Shown here: piece after piece, positions 36,815 through 46,300 of the stretch
Numbering within the stretch: the stretch's first letter is position 1
Layout of the letters: every line of letters begins with the position of its first letter
Assembly: GCA_030651765.1 (NCBI GenBank)
Contig: JAUSBY010000012.1
Location: 187,501 to 251,500, forward strand
Reading direction: 5' to 3'
Length of the DNA stretch: 64,000 nucleotides
From: Coriobacteriia bacterium
GTDB lineage: Bacteria > Actinomycetota > Coriobacteriia > Anaerosomatales > Anaerosomataceae
Made by a program: the position numbers and the translations under genes
The notes under the pieces: model-generated
What the model saw: the letters and a program-made list of their open reading frames with translations, nothing else
Databases searched by the model: none
Told to the model about the DNA's origin: nothing

Positions 36815-37033
36815 ATGGCCGAATGCGAGTGCCTGAAGACCTGCCCCTTCTTCAACGACCAGATGGCCGAGATGCCCTCGATGTCGAGCATCATCAAGCA
36901 GCGGTACTGCATGGGCAGCAACGTCCACTGCGCCCGGCACATGGTCTTCCGGGTCCTCGGCCGGGACGCGATCCCGAAGGACCTCTACCCGAGCCAGGTC
37001 GAACGGGCCGACGAGGTCCTCGGCCACCGGTAG
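36815..37033 (+). CDS. Small Cys-rich protein of unknown function
   Basis: A 72-residue protein with Cys in CECLKTCPFF, RYCMGS and VHCARHM, five in all, followed by a hydrophilic helix-rich end (LGRDAIPKDLYPSQVERAD). The Cys spacing suggests a metal or Fe-S site. I know similar small ORFs only as uncharacterised proteins in anaerobes. In-frame ATGs at 36785 and 36788 lack a ribosome site. ATG 36815 has AAGGAG 12 nt upstream and GAGAGA closer. It stands alone between valS (divergent) and clpX (convergent, 12-bp gap). Confidence 0.7.
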   Translation: MAECECLKTCPFFNDQMAEMPSMSSIIKQRYCMGSNVHCARHMVFRVLGRDAIPKDLYPSQVERADEVLGHR

Positions 37034-37045
37034 CACGGCGCTGCT

Positions 37046-38308
<1,263 letters not shown>

Positions 38309-38310
38309 GC

Positions 38311-38925
38311 CTAGCTCTCCTTCATTGTGCGCGTCGTGAACACCTCGTCGACCAGCCCGTAGGCCTTGGCCTCCCCGGCGGTCATGATGTTGTCGCGCTC
38401 GGTGTCTACGTGGATCTTGGCCGCGTCCTGCCCGGTGTGGTGCGCGAGGATGTCATCGAGGGTCGCTCGCAGACGCAGCATCTCCTTGGCCTGGATCTCG
38501 ATGTCGGTGACCTGGCCTTGCGTACCGCCCCACGGTTGGTGGATCAGAATGCGGCCGTTGGAGAGCGCCGCACGCTTGCCAGCCGCGCCGGAGGCGAGCA
38601 GGACCGCCGCCATCGACGCACACTGGCCGATGCAGATCGTGGCCACGTCGCAGCGGATGTACTGCATCGTGTCGTAGATGGCGAGTCCGGCCGTGACCGA
38701 GCCACCGGGTGAGTTGATGTAGAGCTGGATGTCCTTCTCGGGATCCTCGGCCTCGAGGTGCAGAAGCTGGGCGATGACGATGTTGGCGCTCACGTCCTCG
38801 ATCTCCTGGCCGATGAAGACCACACGCTCGGAGAGCAGACGCGAGTAGATGTCGTAGAAGCGCTCCCCCCGGGACGTCTGCTCGATGACGCTCGGGATGA
38901 TGAGCCCTTTGGCCTGGTGACTCAT
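38311..38925 (-). CDS. clpP: ATP-dependent Clp protease proteolytic subunit ClpP
   Basis: A 204-residue serine protease that forms a tetradecameric chamber. The catalytic Ser is in [15 protein letters not shown], the His in [13 protein letters not shown], and the Asp in the following helix region ([10 protein letters not shown]). The N-terminal propeptide is short. ATG 38925 overlaps the tig stop as ATGA and has GAGGAG 7 nt upstream. Confidence 0.98.
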   Translation of the reverse strand: MSHQAKGLIIPSVIEQTSRGERFYDIYSRLLSERVVFIGQEIEDVSANIVIAQLLHLEAEDPEKDIQLYINSPGGSVTAGLAIYDTMQYIRCDVATICIGQCASMAAVLLASGAAGKRAALSNGRILIHQPWGGTQGQVTDIEIQAKEMLRLRATLDDILAHHTGQDAAKIHVDTERDNIMTAGEAKAYGLVDEVFTTRTMKES

Positions 38926-40226
38926 GACGGCTCCTCTTCTGTGACGACGGTGTTCTCCATCAGCCAGGCGAGCGCCCTGCGGTGCATGATCTGCTCGCGC
39001 AGGATCGGCAGCGCGCCGTTTGCCGCCAGACTCTCACGCATCTGCCGCGCCTCGATCTCATCACCATTGACGAGTTCGAGGATCGCTTCGTCCAGGTCCG
39101 TATCGGCGACCTCGAAGCCGCGGGCCCGGAACAGCGACTCGAGGGCGAGTTCCTCGGCCACGCGCACGGCGGCCTGGACCTTGAGGTCGGCCTGGATCTG
39201 CGTCGGCTCCGCCCCGGTGGCCTCGACGTACTGCTGCAGGCTGATGCCGCGATCCTCCAGGCTCTCGAAGAACTCGCGCGTCATCGAGGCGGCGCGGCTC
39301 AGCACCATCTCGTCGGGCACCTCACCGTCGAGCCGCTCGACGAGCGTGCGGAGCGACTCGACCTCGACCTTGTGGTCGAAGCCGGTGGCTTTGGCCGAGT
39401 CGAGCTTCTCGCGGACGTCGGTGCGGTACTCCTCGAACGAGTCGAAGCCGCCCACGCTCGCTGCGAACTCGTCGTCGAGTGCCGGCAGGATCTTGGCCTT
39501 GACCTCGTGGACCTCGATATCGAAGTGCGCTGTCTTGCCTACGAACTCCTCGTTCGAGGACGTGTCGGGGATGACGAACTCGGCGACCGCACTGCCGCCG
39601 GGTGCCACGCCGAGGAGCGCCTCATCGAACTCGGGCGGCATCATGCCCCTGCCGAGCTCGTAGAGGTACTTGTCAACCTTGTTGCCCTCGTACTCCTCAC
39701 CGTCGACCGTGCCGACGAAGGAGATGAGCGCGAAGTCATTCGTCTCGATCGGACGTTCGACGACCTCGAGGGTCGCGAAGCGCTCGCGCGCGCGCTCGAT
39801 CTGGGCGTCCACCTCGCGGTCCGACGCGGAGCGTGCCGGGACGGTCACCGCAAAATCCTCGGAGTCGGTGAGCGGGAGCTCGGGCCGCAGATGCACCTCG
39901 GCCGTGTACGTGAAGTCGGCGCCGGGCTCGACCATGTCGAGTTCACCGACATCCGGCTGGCCATACGTCCTTACGCCCTGCTCGGAGATCGCCGCACCGT
40001 ACGACGTGGAGACGATGTCCTCCTGGGCCTCGGCGAGTACGGCATCCCGACCCACGTGCGTGTCGATCACCGGGCGCGGGGCCTTACCGGGACGGAACCC
40101 GGGAATCCGCAGCTTCGAGCCGATCCGGCTGTAGGCGGCGTCGATCTCGCGATCGACATCGGCCGCCGGAACGGTCACGGTGATGCGAATCTGACCTTCG
40201 TCGATGTGTTCGATGGAGCTCTGCAA
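38922..40226 (-). CDS. tig: Trigger factor
   Basis: A 434-residue ribosome-bound chaperone and prolyl isomerase. The N-terminal ribosome-binding domain contains [13 protein letters not shown], the usual docking loop. An FKBP-type domain (about residues 160-240, [15 protein letters not shown]) and the long helical C-terminal domain follow. The longer frame starts upstream with a proline-rich leader. I choose TTG 40226 because AGGAGG lies 4 nt before it and the product then begins close to the family start. It is transcribed with clpP and clpX. Confidence 0.95.
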   Translation of the reverse strand: MQSSIEHIDEGQIRITVTVPAADVDREIDAAYSRIGSKLRIPGFRPGKAPRPVIDTHVGRDAVLAEAQEDIVSTSYGAAISEQGVRTYGQPDVGELDMVEPGADFTYTAEVHLRPELPLTDSEDFAVTVPARSASDREVDAQIERARERFATLEVVERPIETNDFALISFVGTVDGEEYEGNKVDKYLYELGRGMMPPEFDEALLGVAPGGSAVAEFVIPDTSSNEEFVGKTAHFDIEVHEVKAKILPALDDEFAASVGGFDSFEEYRTDVREKLDSAKATGFDHKVEVESLRTLVERLDGEVPDEMVLSRAASMTREFFESLEDRGISLQQYVEATGAEPTQIQADLKVQAAVRVAEELALESLFRARGFEVADTDLDEAILELVNGDEIEARQMRESLAANGALPILREQIMHRRALAWLMENTVVTEEEPS

Positions 40227-40291
40227 CGGTCCTCCTGTCGGTGGTTCCAAGCGTCATATGAGCGGCATAGCGGCGGCCGCGGGCCTTTGCG

Positions 40292-40376
40292 TGGTGCGGG
40301 CGAGAGGACTCGAACCTCCACGAGTTGCCCCACCGGGACCTAAACCCGGCGCGTCTGCCAGTTCCGCCACGCCCGC
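40292..40376 (-). tRNA. tRNA-Leu (UAG)
   Basis: A full 85-nt cloverleaf on the minus strand with encoded CCA. The acceptor arm pairs GCGGGCG (40376-40370) with CGCCCGC. The anticodon stem CCGGG/CCCGG encloses the loop TTTAGGT, giving anticodon UAG. A long class II variable arm is present, as expected for Leu. A TATAGT -10-like hexamer lies 20 bp upstream at 40401-40396, with no clear -35. Confidence 0.97.
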
Positions 40377-40459
40377 ATGTGAGAATCGCCGGACAACTAT
40401 ACCAGAGGCAGGGTGACCGACGCTGCGCCCTGTTAATCGGCTGACGAGCGCTACTCCGG

Positions 40460-41500
40460 TCAGTCGCTCTCGACGAGGCGTGTATGGCAGAAGCTGCAGT
40501 ACGGAGCTGAATGGCATGTCAGACAGTAATCGGCACCCTCGTCGATGACCTCGACGCTGTGCTGCTCGATCCACGCGCCTGTCAGAGGCTCATACGACGT
40601 GTGGTGGCACATCGTGCACAGATCCGGTCCTCCGCTATGGCACGAGGTACACACTGCGGGGTCGCGCTCCGCCACCACCGCATGGCCCTCGGCTCCGGCA
40701 GACCACCTCTCGGGATGTGGCATGGCAAGTCCGTGGCAGCCGTCACAGTAGCTTTGCTCGTGACACATCGTGCACAGCGCTGCGTCATCCTCGGAGACAT
40801 CCCCGTGGCCGCGCGCCCACGCCGACGCCATGTGCGTCTGCGGCAGTGGCTCGTAGTCGGCGGGATGGCACGTGGCGCACCCGGTGTCGGCGTCGGGATA
40901 CTCCGGCGTCCCGTGACACGTGTAGCACTGCCCCATGAGCGACAGGGGGCCACCGCGCGTCGGCGACGGATGCGCGGTGCGCACGTGGCACGACACGCAC
41001 GAGCCGTTTCTCTTAGCGTGCTCAACGTGGTCGATCAGGATGCGGTATCCCGAGGTAGCCGTGCGGTTGGGGTCGTGACACTGCAGACACACGTCATCAG
41101 ACACCGGCTCCGCGTCTGCTGCGGGAGCGTCGACCGGATCAGCGAAGTCACCCGAGACGTGCGCCGCCACGTCACGCGCGAGCAACGCGGCGCGTCCCGC
41201 CACCCTCGTCGGCAACTCGTACCACTCGGTGGGAGCCTGGTGGCATTTCACGCACGTCACGACGGTGTGCGCGGACTCGGCCCAGCTTGCCGCCCGCAGC
41301 TCCATCTCGTGGCACGCGAAACAGACTCCAGGCGAGGACGTTCCAAGGTCGAAGGCGATAGCGAGCACAAGGATGCCGACGACGACGGATACCGCGATGC
41401 GAACCGTCGCGGGAACGGAGCGAAGGACGGAGCGCGCGCGACCACCAGGCGGCATCGCGGCTGTCGACTCGTCTGTGGTGACCGGTGTGTCGTGCTCCAC
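40460..41500 (-). CDS. Dodecahaem c-type cytochrome with NapC/NrfH-like N-terminus
   Basis: A 346-residue membrane-anchored cytochrome. A basic cytoplasmic start and one membrane segment (about residues 33-52) lead to SSPGVCFACHEMELRAASW, which resembles the first haem of NapC/NrfH quinol dehydrogenases. Twelve CxxCH motifs are present: CFACH, CVKCH, CLQCH, CVSCH, CYTCH, CATCH, CTMCH, CDGCH, CTSCH, CTMCH, CLTCH, CSFCH. No non-standard motif is seen. GTG 41500 has AGGAG 7 nt upstream. It is the last gene of the seven-gene electron-transfer operon and probably passes electrons from the membrane outward. The terminal acceptor is not evident. Confidence 0.9.
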   Translation of the reverse strand: MEHDTPVTTDESTAAMPPGGRARSVLRSVPATVRIAVSVVVGILVLAIAFDLGTSSPGVCFACHEMELRAASWAESAHTVVTCVKCHQAPTEWYELPTRVAGRAALLARDVAAHVSGDFADPVDAPAADAEPVSDDVCLQCHDPNRTATSGYRILIDHVEHAKRNGSCVSCHVRTAHPSPTRGGPLSLMGQCYTCHGTPEYPDADTGCATCHPADYEPLPQTHMASAWARGHGDVSEDDAALCTMCHEQSYCDGCHGLAMPHPERWSAGAEGHAVVAERDPAVCTSCHSGGPDLCTMCHHTSYEPLTGAWIEQHSVEVIDEGADYCLTCHSAPYCSFCHTRLVESD

Positions 41501-41510
41501 GGCGGCTCTC

Positions 41511-42344
41511 CTACTCGACGAGTTCGAGGGTCGGGTCGAGGTTCAGTGGCGGTACGACGCCGTGACACCGGATGCAGAAGTCGCTCTCGTGGCAGGCCTC
41601 GCAGTTGCGGTGTTCGGCAACCCGGTCACCGTGGACCGCGCGCCAGTCGCTCGTGTGCGAGCGGGGGACGTCCCTGTGGCAGTCGGCGCACCAGTCCTCT
41701 TTCCACTTGTGGCAGGTGACGCACTCGGGGTCGCCCGCTTCGGCAGCGTGCGTGACGAGCCAGTCGACCGTGCTGTGGCTGTCGGGCGCCGCCTTTTGCG
41801 TGTGACACGCCGTGCACGCGTCCTTTGCGACGTCCCCGTCGTGGCAGCGGAGGCACTCGATCATCGGCGGGGTGTGCTTGCCCTCGGGACTGAGCTCATG
41901 CACGAGGTAGTTGTGGCACTCGACGCAGTCCATCTTGAGGATCGTGATGTGTGCGCGGTGCGGGATCTGCAAGTCGCCTTTGGGAGAGATCGTGCGCAGG
42001 TCGCTGTGACACTCGAGGCACGCGTCGTTGGTAGGCATCGCGAAGTAACCCGGTTCGCGAGACCCTGCCACCACCGACTGGTAGAACTCCCCCACCAACC
42101 GCGCGCGGTAAAGCGCCCGGGGGATCGGCCCGGGAGGGACATGACACCCTTCGCATCCGGCCTCCAGGTGCGTCGACGACGACCACGGGACGTACTGCTC
42201 GCCGAGGGCAGGATAGCGGCTGAAGAAGCCCGGCCGCGACGCCAGGACACCCGGGAGGATGATGAGGACGAACACGGCCAACATGACGAGACCGGCTCGA
42301 GCGAGCCGACCGCGCGTCAGCGCAGCGGACGTGTGTTTCTTCAT
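41511..42344 (-). CDS. Nonahaem c-type cytochrome, membrane anchored (paralogue 3 of 3)
   Basis: A 277-residue cytochrome with an N-terminal membrane anchor (about residues 14-36) and nine CxxCH motifs: CEGCH, CLECH, CVECH, CLRCH, CTACH, CVTCH, CADCH, CEACH, CIRCH. After the anchor, RPGFFSRYPALGEQYVPW and the following STH...GC-EGCH segment match the two upstream cytochromes, showing common descent. ATG 42344 overlaps the preceding stop as TGATG; ATG 42353 is an alternative with GAGGAG 11 nt upstream. The haem domain should sit outside the membrane. Function is inferred: electron relay from the NrfD module. Confidence 0.88.
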   Translation of the reverse strand: MKKHTSAALTRGRLARAGLVMLAVFVLIILPGVLASRPGFFSRYPALGEQYVPWSSSTHLEAGCEGCHVPPGPIPRALYRARLVGEFYQSVVAGSREPGYFAMPTNDACLECHSDLRTISPKGDLQIPHRAHITILKMDCVECHNYLVHELSPEGKHTPPMIECLRCHDGDVAKDACTACHTQKAAPDSHSTVDWLVTHAAEAGDPECVTCHKWKEDWCADCHRDVPRSHTSDWRAVHGDRVAEHRNCEACHESDFCIRCHGVVPPLNLDPTLELVE

Positions 42345-43117
42345 CAGTGGCATTGGTTGCAGAACTCCTCGCCACCGTGGCACACGGTGCAACCGTCACC
42401 GCGGATGCGCGCACTGACCGCGTGGCCCGTCTTCCAGTTGCCGACGTGCGACGCGGGGCGCTTCTCGTGACACTCGGCGCAGTAGCCGGGCGTCCAGTCA
42501 TGGCAGGCGCCACAGTCCTCGGACTCGGCCATCTGCCCGTGGAGCACAAGCCAGTCCTCGGCCATGTGCGTATCGGGAGCATCCTTGCGCGTGTGGCACT
42601 TGATGCACTCGTCGGTGGCCGAGTCGCCGTCGTGGCAGAGCGCCAGACACGTCTCCATCTCCGGGCGGTTGAACCCGCGCCGGTTGAACGAGTGCACGAG
42701 GTCTTCGTGGCAGGTGACACACTCCATGCCGAGGACCTCGACGTGTGCGCGATGCGGGATGAGCAGGTCACCGCTCGGCGCAACGCTCCGATAGCTCGTA
42801 TGGCACTTCTGGCACGCGACCCGACGCGGGGCCTTGAGCAGGTTCGTGTCGTCCGGACCGCTGATGAGTTGTGAGTAGAACGCGGGGACAGACGCGGACG
42901 TGAACGACACGACACCGCTCACGCCGGGCTCGATATGGCACCCGGCGCACGAGATGCGCGAGTGTGTGGACGTCTCCCAGTGGTCCATCCGCAGGCCGAG
43001 CGCCTGGTAGCGCCGGTAGTAGTCGGGCTGCAGCGTTGAGATCACGGGGACGAGGATGGCGAGCACCACGAGGATCACGACTGCCGCCACTCCCCCGATG
43101 AGCAGACGGCGGCTCAC
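42344..43117 (-). CDS. Nonahaem c-type cytochrome with one CX3CH motif (paralogue 2 of 3)
   Basis: A 257-residue cytochrome with an N-terminal anchor (about residues 6-28). Eight canonical motifs (CAGCH, CQKCH, CVTCH, CIKCH, CGACH, CAECH, CTVCH, CNQCH) and one CX3CH (CLALCH) are present. The CX3CH lies exactly where the next paralogue has a normal CLRCH. The protein ends on the His of the last haem motif, with no residue after it. QPDYYRRYQALGLRMDHW after the anchor matches its neighbours. GTG 43117 is chosen because GGAG lies 6 nt upstream; the longer frame overlaps the preceding gene. Confidence 0.87.
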   Translation of the reverse strand: MSRRLLIGGVAAVVILVVLAILVPVISTLQPDYYRRYQALGLRMDHWETSTHSRISCAGCHIEPGVSGVVSFTSASVPAFYSQLISGPDDTNLLKAPRRVACQKCHTSYRSVAPSGDLLIPHRAHVEVLGMECVTCHEDLVHSFNRRGFNRPEMETCLALCHDGDSATDECIKCHTRKDAPDTHMAEDWLVLHGQMAESEDCGACHDWTPGYCAECHEKRPASHVGNWKTGHAVSARIRGDGCTVCHGGEEFCNQCH

Positions 43118-43119
43118 CT

Positions 43120-44136
43120 CTACTCCATCTCCTTGAACTGTCGGTGACAGTCGTCGCAGTACGCCTGCTCGTGACACTCGATGCAGCGCGGATCGTCCAG
43201 TTCCGAGGTGTGGTTCTTGTGACGGCCGATCCACGCCGTCACCGGTCCGTGGAACGCAGGACGCTCGCGGTGACACTCGCCGCACTCACCCTCGTCCTGG
43301 TGGCAGAGCAGACACCGGTCGCGGCCCCTGAGTGCCTCGGTGCCGTGGAAGTCCTCGGTCCAATCGTCTCTCACGTGCAGGACCTCGATCGACTTCATGC
43401 TCACCTCGATGGGCAGCCCGTCGAAGACCGGTCGCTCACCGGTCGTGTGGCACTGCTGACACTCGGCCACCGTGTGACACCCCTCGAGGCAGGCGTTCTG
43501 GCCCGTGGCCCTGATCACGGCCGGGTGCTCGGTGCGCCACTGCTCGTTGGACTCATGGAGCACGTGATGGCAGTCGTAGCACTGCTCGGCAGCCTTCGTG
43601 CCCACATGGCAGCCGTACGCCACGCAGACACCGGAAAACGGCATCTCCTTGTGCTTGTCCAGGTACGTCTCGAAGTGCGCCGTCCACTTGTGGCAGCCGG
43701 TGCATGGCCGCGTCTCACTCGCAACCCGCGCGTGCGCGGGGTGCGGAATCCGCGCGTTGCGGCTCGCGTCGATGCTCCAGTCGTTCACGTGACAGGACAG
43801 GCACGCGTCGTTGGTTGGCGCATCGAACGTGAAGTACTGCGGAGTCGCGGTCGTCTCGATCAGACCCGTGTAGAAGTCGGCCACCAGCTCGAGGCCGTTG
43901 ACGAGCACCTGCGTCTCGTGGCACGTCCGGCATCCGATGCCCTCGTGCGCCGAGTCCTCGAGATTGACGTAGCGCCGCTCGAGCAAGTGGTAGCGCGAGA
44001 AGAACTCCGGCGTGGACGTCGCCACCAGCGGCACCGCCACACCGACGATGGCCGCCGCGATGACAACCGCGACCGCTACGCCCACGTAGCGGTACATGCG
44101 CGTCACTGAGTCTGGGCGTGTGCCGGGGGCCTTCAC
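43120..44136 (-). CDS. Undecahaem c-type cytochrome with CX3CH and CX4CH motifs (paralogue 1 of 3)
   Basis: A 338-residue cytochrome with an N-terminal anchor (about residues 17-40). Nine canonical motifs are seen: CRTCH, CLSCH, CTGCH, CYDCH, CQQCH, CLLCH, CGECH, CIECH, CDDCH. Two more are expanded: CVAYGCH (CX4CH) and CLEGCH (CX3CH). TPEFFSRYHLLERRYVNL after the anchor is the shared paralogue signature. GTG 44136 is chosen, 7 nt after the NrfD stop, with a weak GGTGAG; a TTG at 44157 inside the NrfD gene is the alternative. Being next to NrfD it may be the first electron acceptor. Confidence 0.88.
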   Translation of the reverse strand: MKAPGTRPDSVTRMYRYVGVAVAVVIAAAIVGVAVPLVATSTPEFFSRYHLLERRYVNLEDSAHEGIGCRTCHETQVLVNGLELVADFYTGLIETTATPQYFTFDAPTNDACLSCHVNDWSIDASRNARIPHPAHARVASETRPCTGCHKWTAHFETYLDKHKEMPFSGVCVAYGCHVGTKAAEQCYDCHHVLHESNEQWRTEHPAVIRATGQNACLEGCHTVAECQQCHTTGERPVFDGLPIEVSMKSIEVLHVRDDWTEDFHGTEALRGRDRCLLCHQDEGECGECHRERPAFHGPVTAWIGRHKNHTSELDDPRCIECHEQAYCDDCHRQFKEME

Positions 44137-44143
44137 CGAAGGC

Positions 44144-45397
44144 TCACCCGACCTCAAGCGCCTGCTCGGGCGCGTGGCTCGCGAGCACGACCTGGTCGGG
44201 CTCGGCGCTGTCCTCCTCGGGCACCCTGAGCGGCAGGACCTTGGCCGAGAGCGTCATGATGAGCAGGCCGACCGCAAGCAGGCCGAGGGCGATGAGGACC
44301 TCCACCAGGCTCGGCAGGTACGGCGCACTGTACTGGCCGAGCGGATCGACCGCGAAACCCATGGCCATGAGCGAGTAGCGCTTGAGGAAGATCGCGACGA
44401 CGTACATCACCGATGCGGTGATCTGGACCGCGGGCAGGTGTCGCGTCGATCGTCCCGCAAGCAGCGCGAAGGCGCCGAGGCCGAGAACGAGGACGGGGAG
44501 GAACGCGATCGCATACTCCCCGGTGAAGAACTCGGCCAGGCGCAGCGCGTGTCCCGGCTTGGCCGACGTCGGCCAGAACACGGTCAGGATCTCCACCGCG
44601 AGCAAGAACAGGTCGATGATGATCACGGTGGCGAGCAGCGTCGACAGGCTGCGGAACATGCTCGGCTTGAACTTCATCGCACCGATGCGCTGCATGATGT
44701 ATGCGCATATGAGCAGAAGCGCAACGCCCGAGGCAGTGGCCGAGGTCAGGAAGATCGGCACCATAACTGCGGAGTTCCACAGCTCGCGCGACTTGTTGAG
44801 CGATAGCACGAACGCCGTCGTGGTGTGCAGGTAGACGGCGAACGGCAGCGCGATGAGCGTCATCCGATGCGCGAGCTTGTGTCCGCCTTTGCCGGTGATG
44901 AGGATCCACAGGTCGACGAAGCAGATGATCATGTAGATGTTGGCCGCGCTACCGGTGTAGATGAACGGGGAGTTGAAGTTGGGCGTGAGCAGCATCCACA
45001 CCGCACGCCACGGACGCTCCATGTCCGTGATGATGCCGAGCAGCGCCATCATGACGAGCACGCCGGCCTGTAGTACCGCAAGCCGCGACAAGGGCGCGAA
45101 CTGCTTGGCGTTGAACAGGTGGACGCTCGCGTAGACGACAAGACCACCCGCCGAGAGGCCGACGTAGTACATGTAGTTGGTGAACCACAGGCCCCACGGG
45201 TAGCTGTCGCGCATCGCCATGACCGAGCCGCCGTGGGTGAGCAGGGTGGCCCACGCTATGACGCCGAGCCCGATGACGGTCACGAGCAGCGAGACGAACG
45301 CCCAGTAGCGCGGGCCGGCGGTCCTGAGCGCACCGAAGTCGAGGTCGACGCCGATGAGCCGCTTCACGCCGGGACGCGATATCGCCTTCTCAGCCAT
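44144..45397 (-). CDS. NrfD/PsrC-family quinone-interacting membrane subunit
   Basis: A 417-residue integral membrane protein with about nine or ten helices. NrfD/PsrC proteins exchange electrons with menaquinone next to an Fe-S partner. Family-like features are the first helix region PRYWAFVSLLVTVIGLG, SYPWGLWFTNYMYYVGLSAG, and LLGIITDMERPWRAVWMLLT. A charged tail ends the protein. ATG 45397 lies 6 nt after the Fe-S gene. Together with that gene and the tetrahaem gene it resembles the core of Psr/Nrf/alternative complex III modules. Direction of electron flow is not settled by sequence. Confidence 0.92.
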   Translation of the reverse strand: MAEKAISRPGVKRLIGVDLDFGALRTAGPRYWAFVSLLVTVIGLGVIAWATLLTHGGSVMAMRDSYPWGLWFTNYMYYVGLSAGGLVVYASVHLFNAKQFAPLSRLAVLQAGVLVMMALLGIITDMERPWRAVWMLLTPNFNSPFIYTGSAANIYMIICFVDLWILITGKGGHKLAHRMTLIALPFAVYLHTTTAFVLSLNKSRELWNSAVMVPIFLTSATASGVALLLICAYIMQRIGAMKFKPSMFRSLSTLLATVIIIDLFLLAVEILTVFWPTSAKPGHALRLAEFFTGEYAIAFLPVLVLGLGAFALLAGRSTRHLPAVQITASVMYVVAIFLKRYSLMAMGFAVDPLGQYSAPYLPSLVEVLIALGLLAVGLLIMTLSAKVLPLRVPEEDSAEPDQVVLASHAPEQALEVG

Positions 45398-45403
45398 GTC
45401 GCA

Positions 45404-46300
45404 TCACCCCACGTACCAGATCATCGGTTCGGTCCCATACTCTTCCTTGAGGCGCCAGACACGGCGCGTCTTGAGCAGGATCGAGACCTCGCTGTCCGGG
45501 TCGTTGAGATCGCCGAACTTCCTCGCGCCCACCGGACACGCCTCGGTGCACGCGGTCGTTCCGCCCTCACGCGTCCTGTGGATGCAGAACGTGCACTTCT
45601 CGATCACGCCCTCCTTCTCGTGCAGCGGCACGTCGGGGTTGATCTCGGCCTCGGCGATCTCCGGCTCCACCCAGTTGAAGTGCCGGGCGCCGTACGGACA
45701 CGTGACGATGCAGTTGCGACACGCGATGCACTTCTCGTAGTCGATGACGACGATTCCGTCAGGATCGCGCCACGTCGCCGTCACCGGACAGCCGTACACG
45801 CACGGGGGCTTCGCACACTGCATGCACTGGACCGGCATGTACCACTTGTCCGGATCGCCGCCGTGGTCGTAAGCGAGGCTCGCGTGCTCGACGTCGACCT
45901 TGCCTTTGTCCATCTCGAGCACCTGGATGTAGGTGAAGCCCGAGTTGCGGCCGATGTTGTTCTCCTTCACACATGCATAGACGCAGCGGCGACAGCCGAT
46001 ACACGCTTTGACGTCGATGACCATCGCCCACTTCTCGTCGCCCGGTGGCTCGGCGTAGTGGACTGTCTTGCCGGGGTAGTTGACCGCCCCGTCCTCTTCG
46101 ATGACACCGGACAGTGACTCGTTTCCGGGAACACCGCCTTCGGTGGCCTGTGCCGAGGACACGAGCGCGGGTACCGCACCGGCGAGAACGAGTCCGGCGG
46201 TGGCGCCAACGCCGCCGAGGAAGGTCCTCCGGGACAGGGTGCACCCCTCGGGCAGGTCCCGACGCGGCTGTCCCGCGGATCGCGTGCTGTCTTCGCTCAT
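45404..46300 (-). CDS. Tat-exported 4x[4Fe-4S] ferredoxin-like subunit (PsrB/NrfC/HybA type)
   Basis: A 298-residue electron-transfer subunit. The Tat signal LSRRTFLGGVGATAGLVLAG sits at about residues 23-42. Four Cys clusters follow: CIGCRRCVYACVKEN, CMQCAKPPCVYGCP, CIACRNCIVTCPYGA, and CTFCIHRT with ACTEACPVGA. This matches the PsrB/NrfC family that docks on NrfD outside the membrane. ATG 46300 overlaps the tetrahaem stop as ATGA. It lies 6 nt before the NrfD gene. Export through Tat places the complex on the outer face of the membrane. Confidence 0.94.
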   Translation of the reverse strand: MSEDSTRSAGQPRRDLPEGCTLSRRTFLGGVGATAGLVLAGAVPALVSSAQATEGGVPGNESLSGVIEEDGAVNYPGKTVHYAEPPGDEKWAMVIDVKACIGCRRCVYACVKENNIGRNSGFTYIQVLEMDKGKVDVEHASLAYDHGGDPDKWYMPVQCMQCAKPPCVYGCPVTATWRDPDGIVVIDYEKCIACRNCIVTCPYGARHFNWVEPEIAEAEINPDVPLHEKEGVIEKCTFCIHRTREGGTTACTEACPVGARKFGDLNDPDSEVSILLKTRRVWRLKEEYGTEPMIWYVG

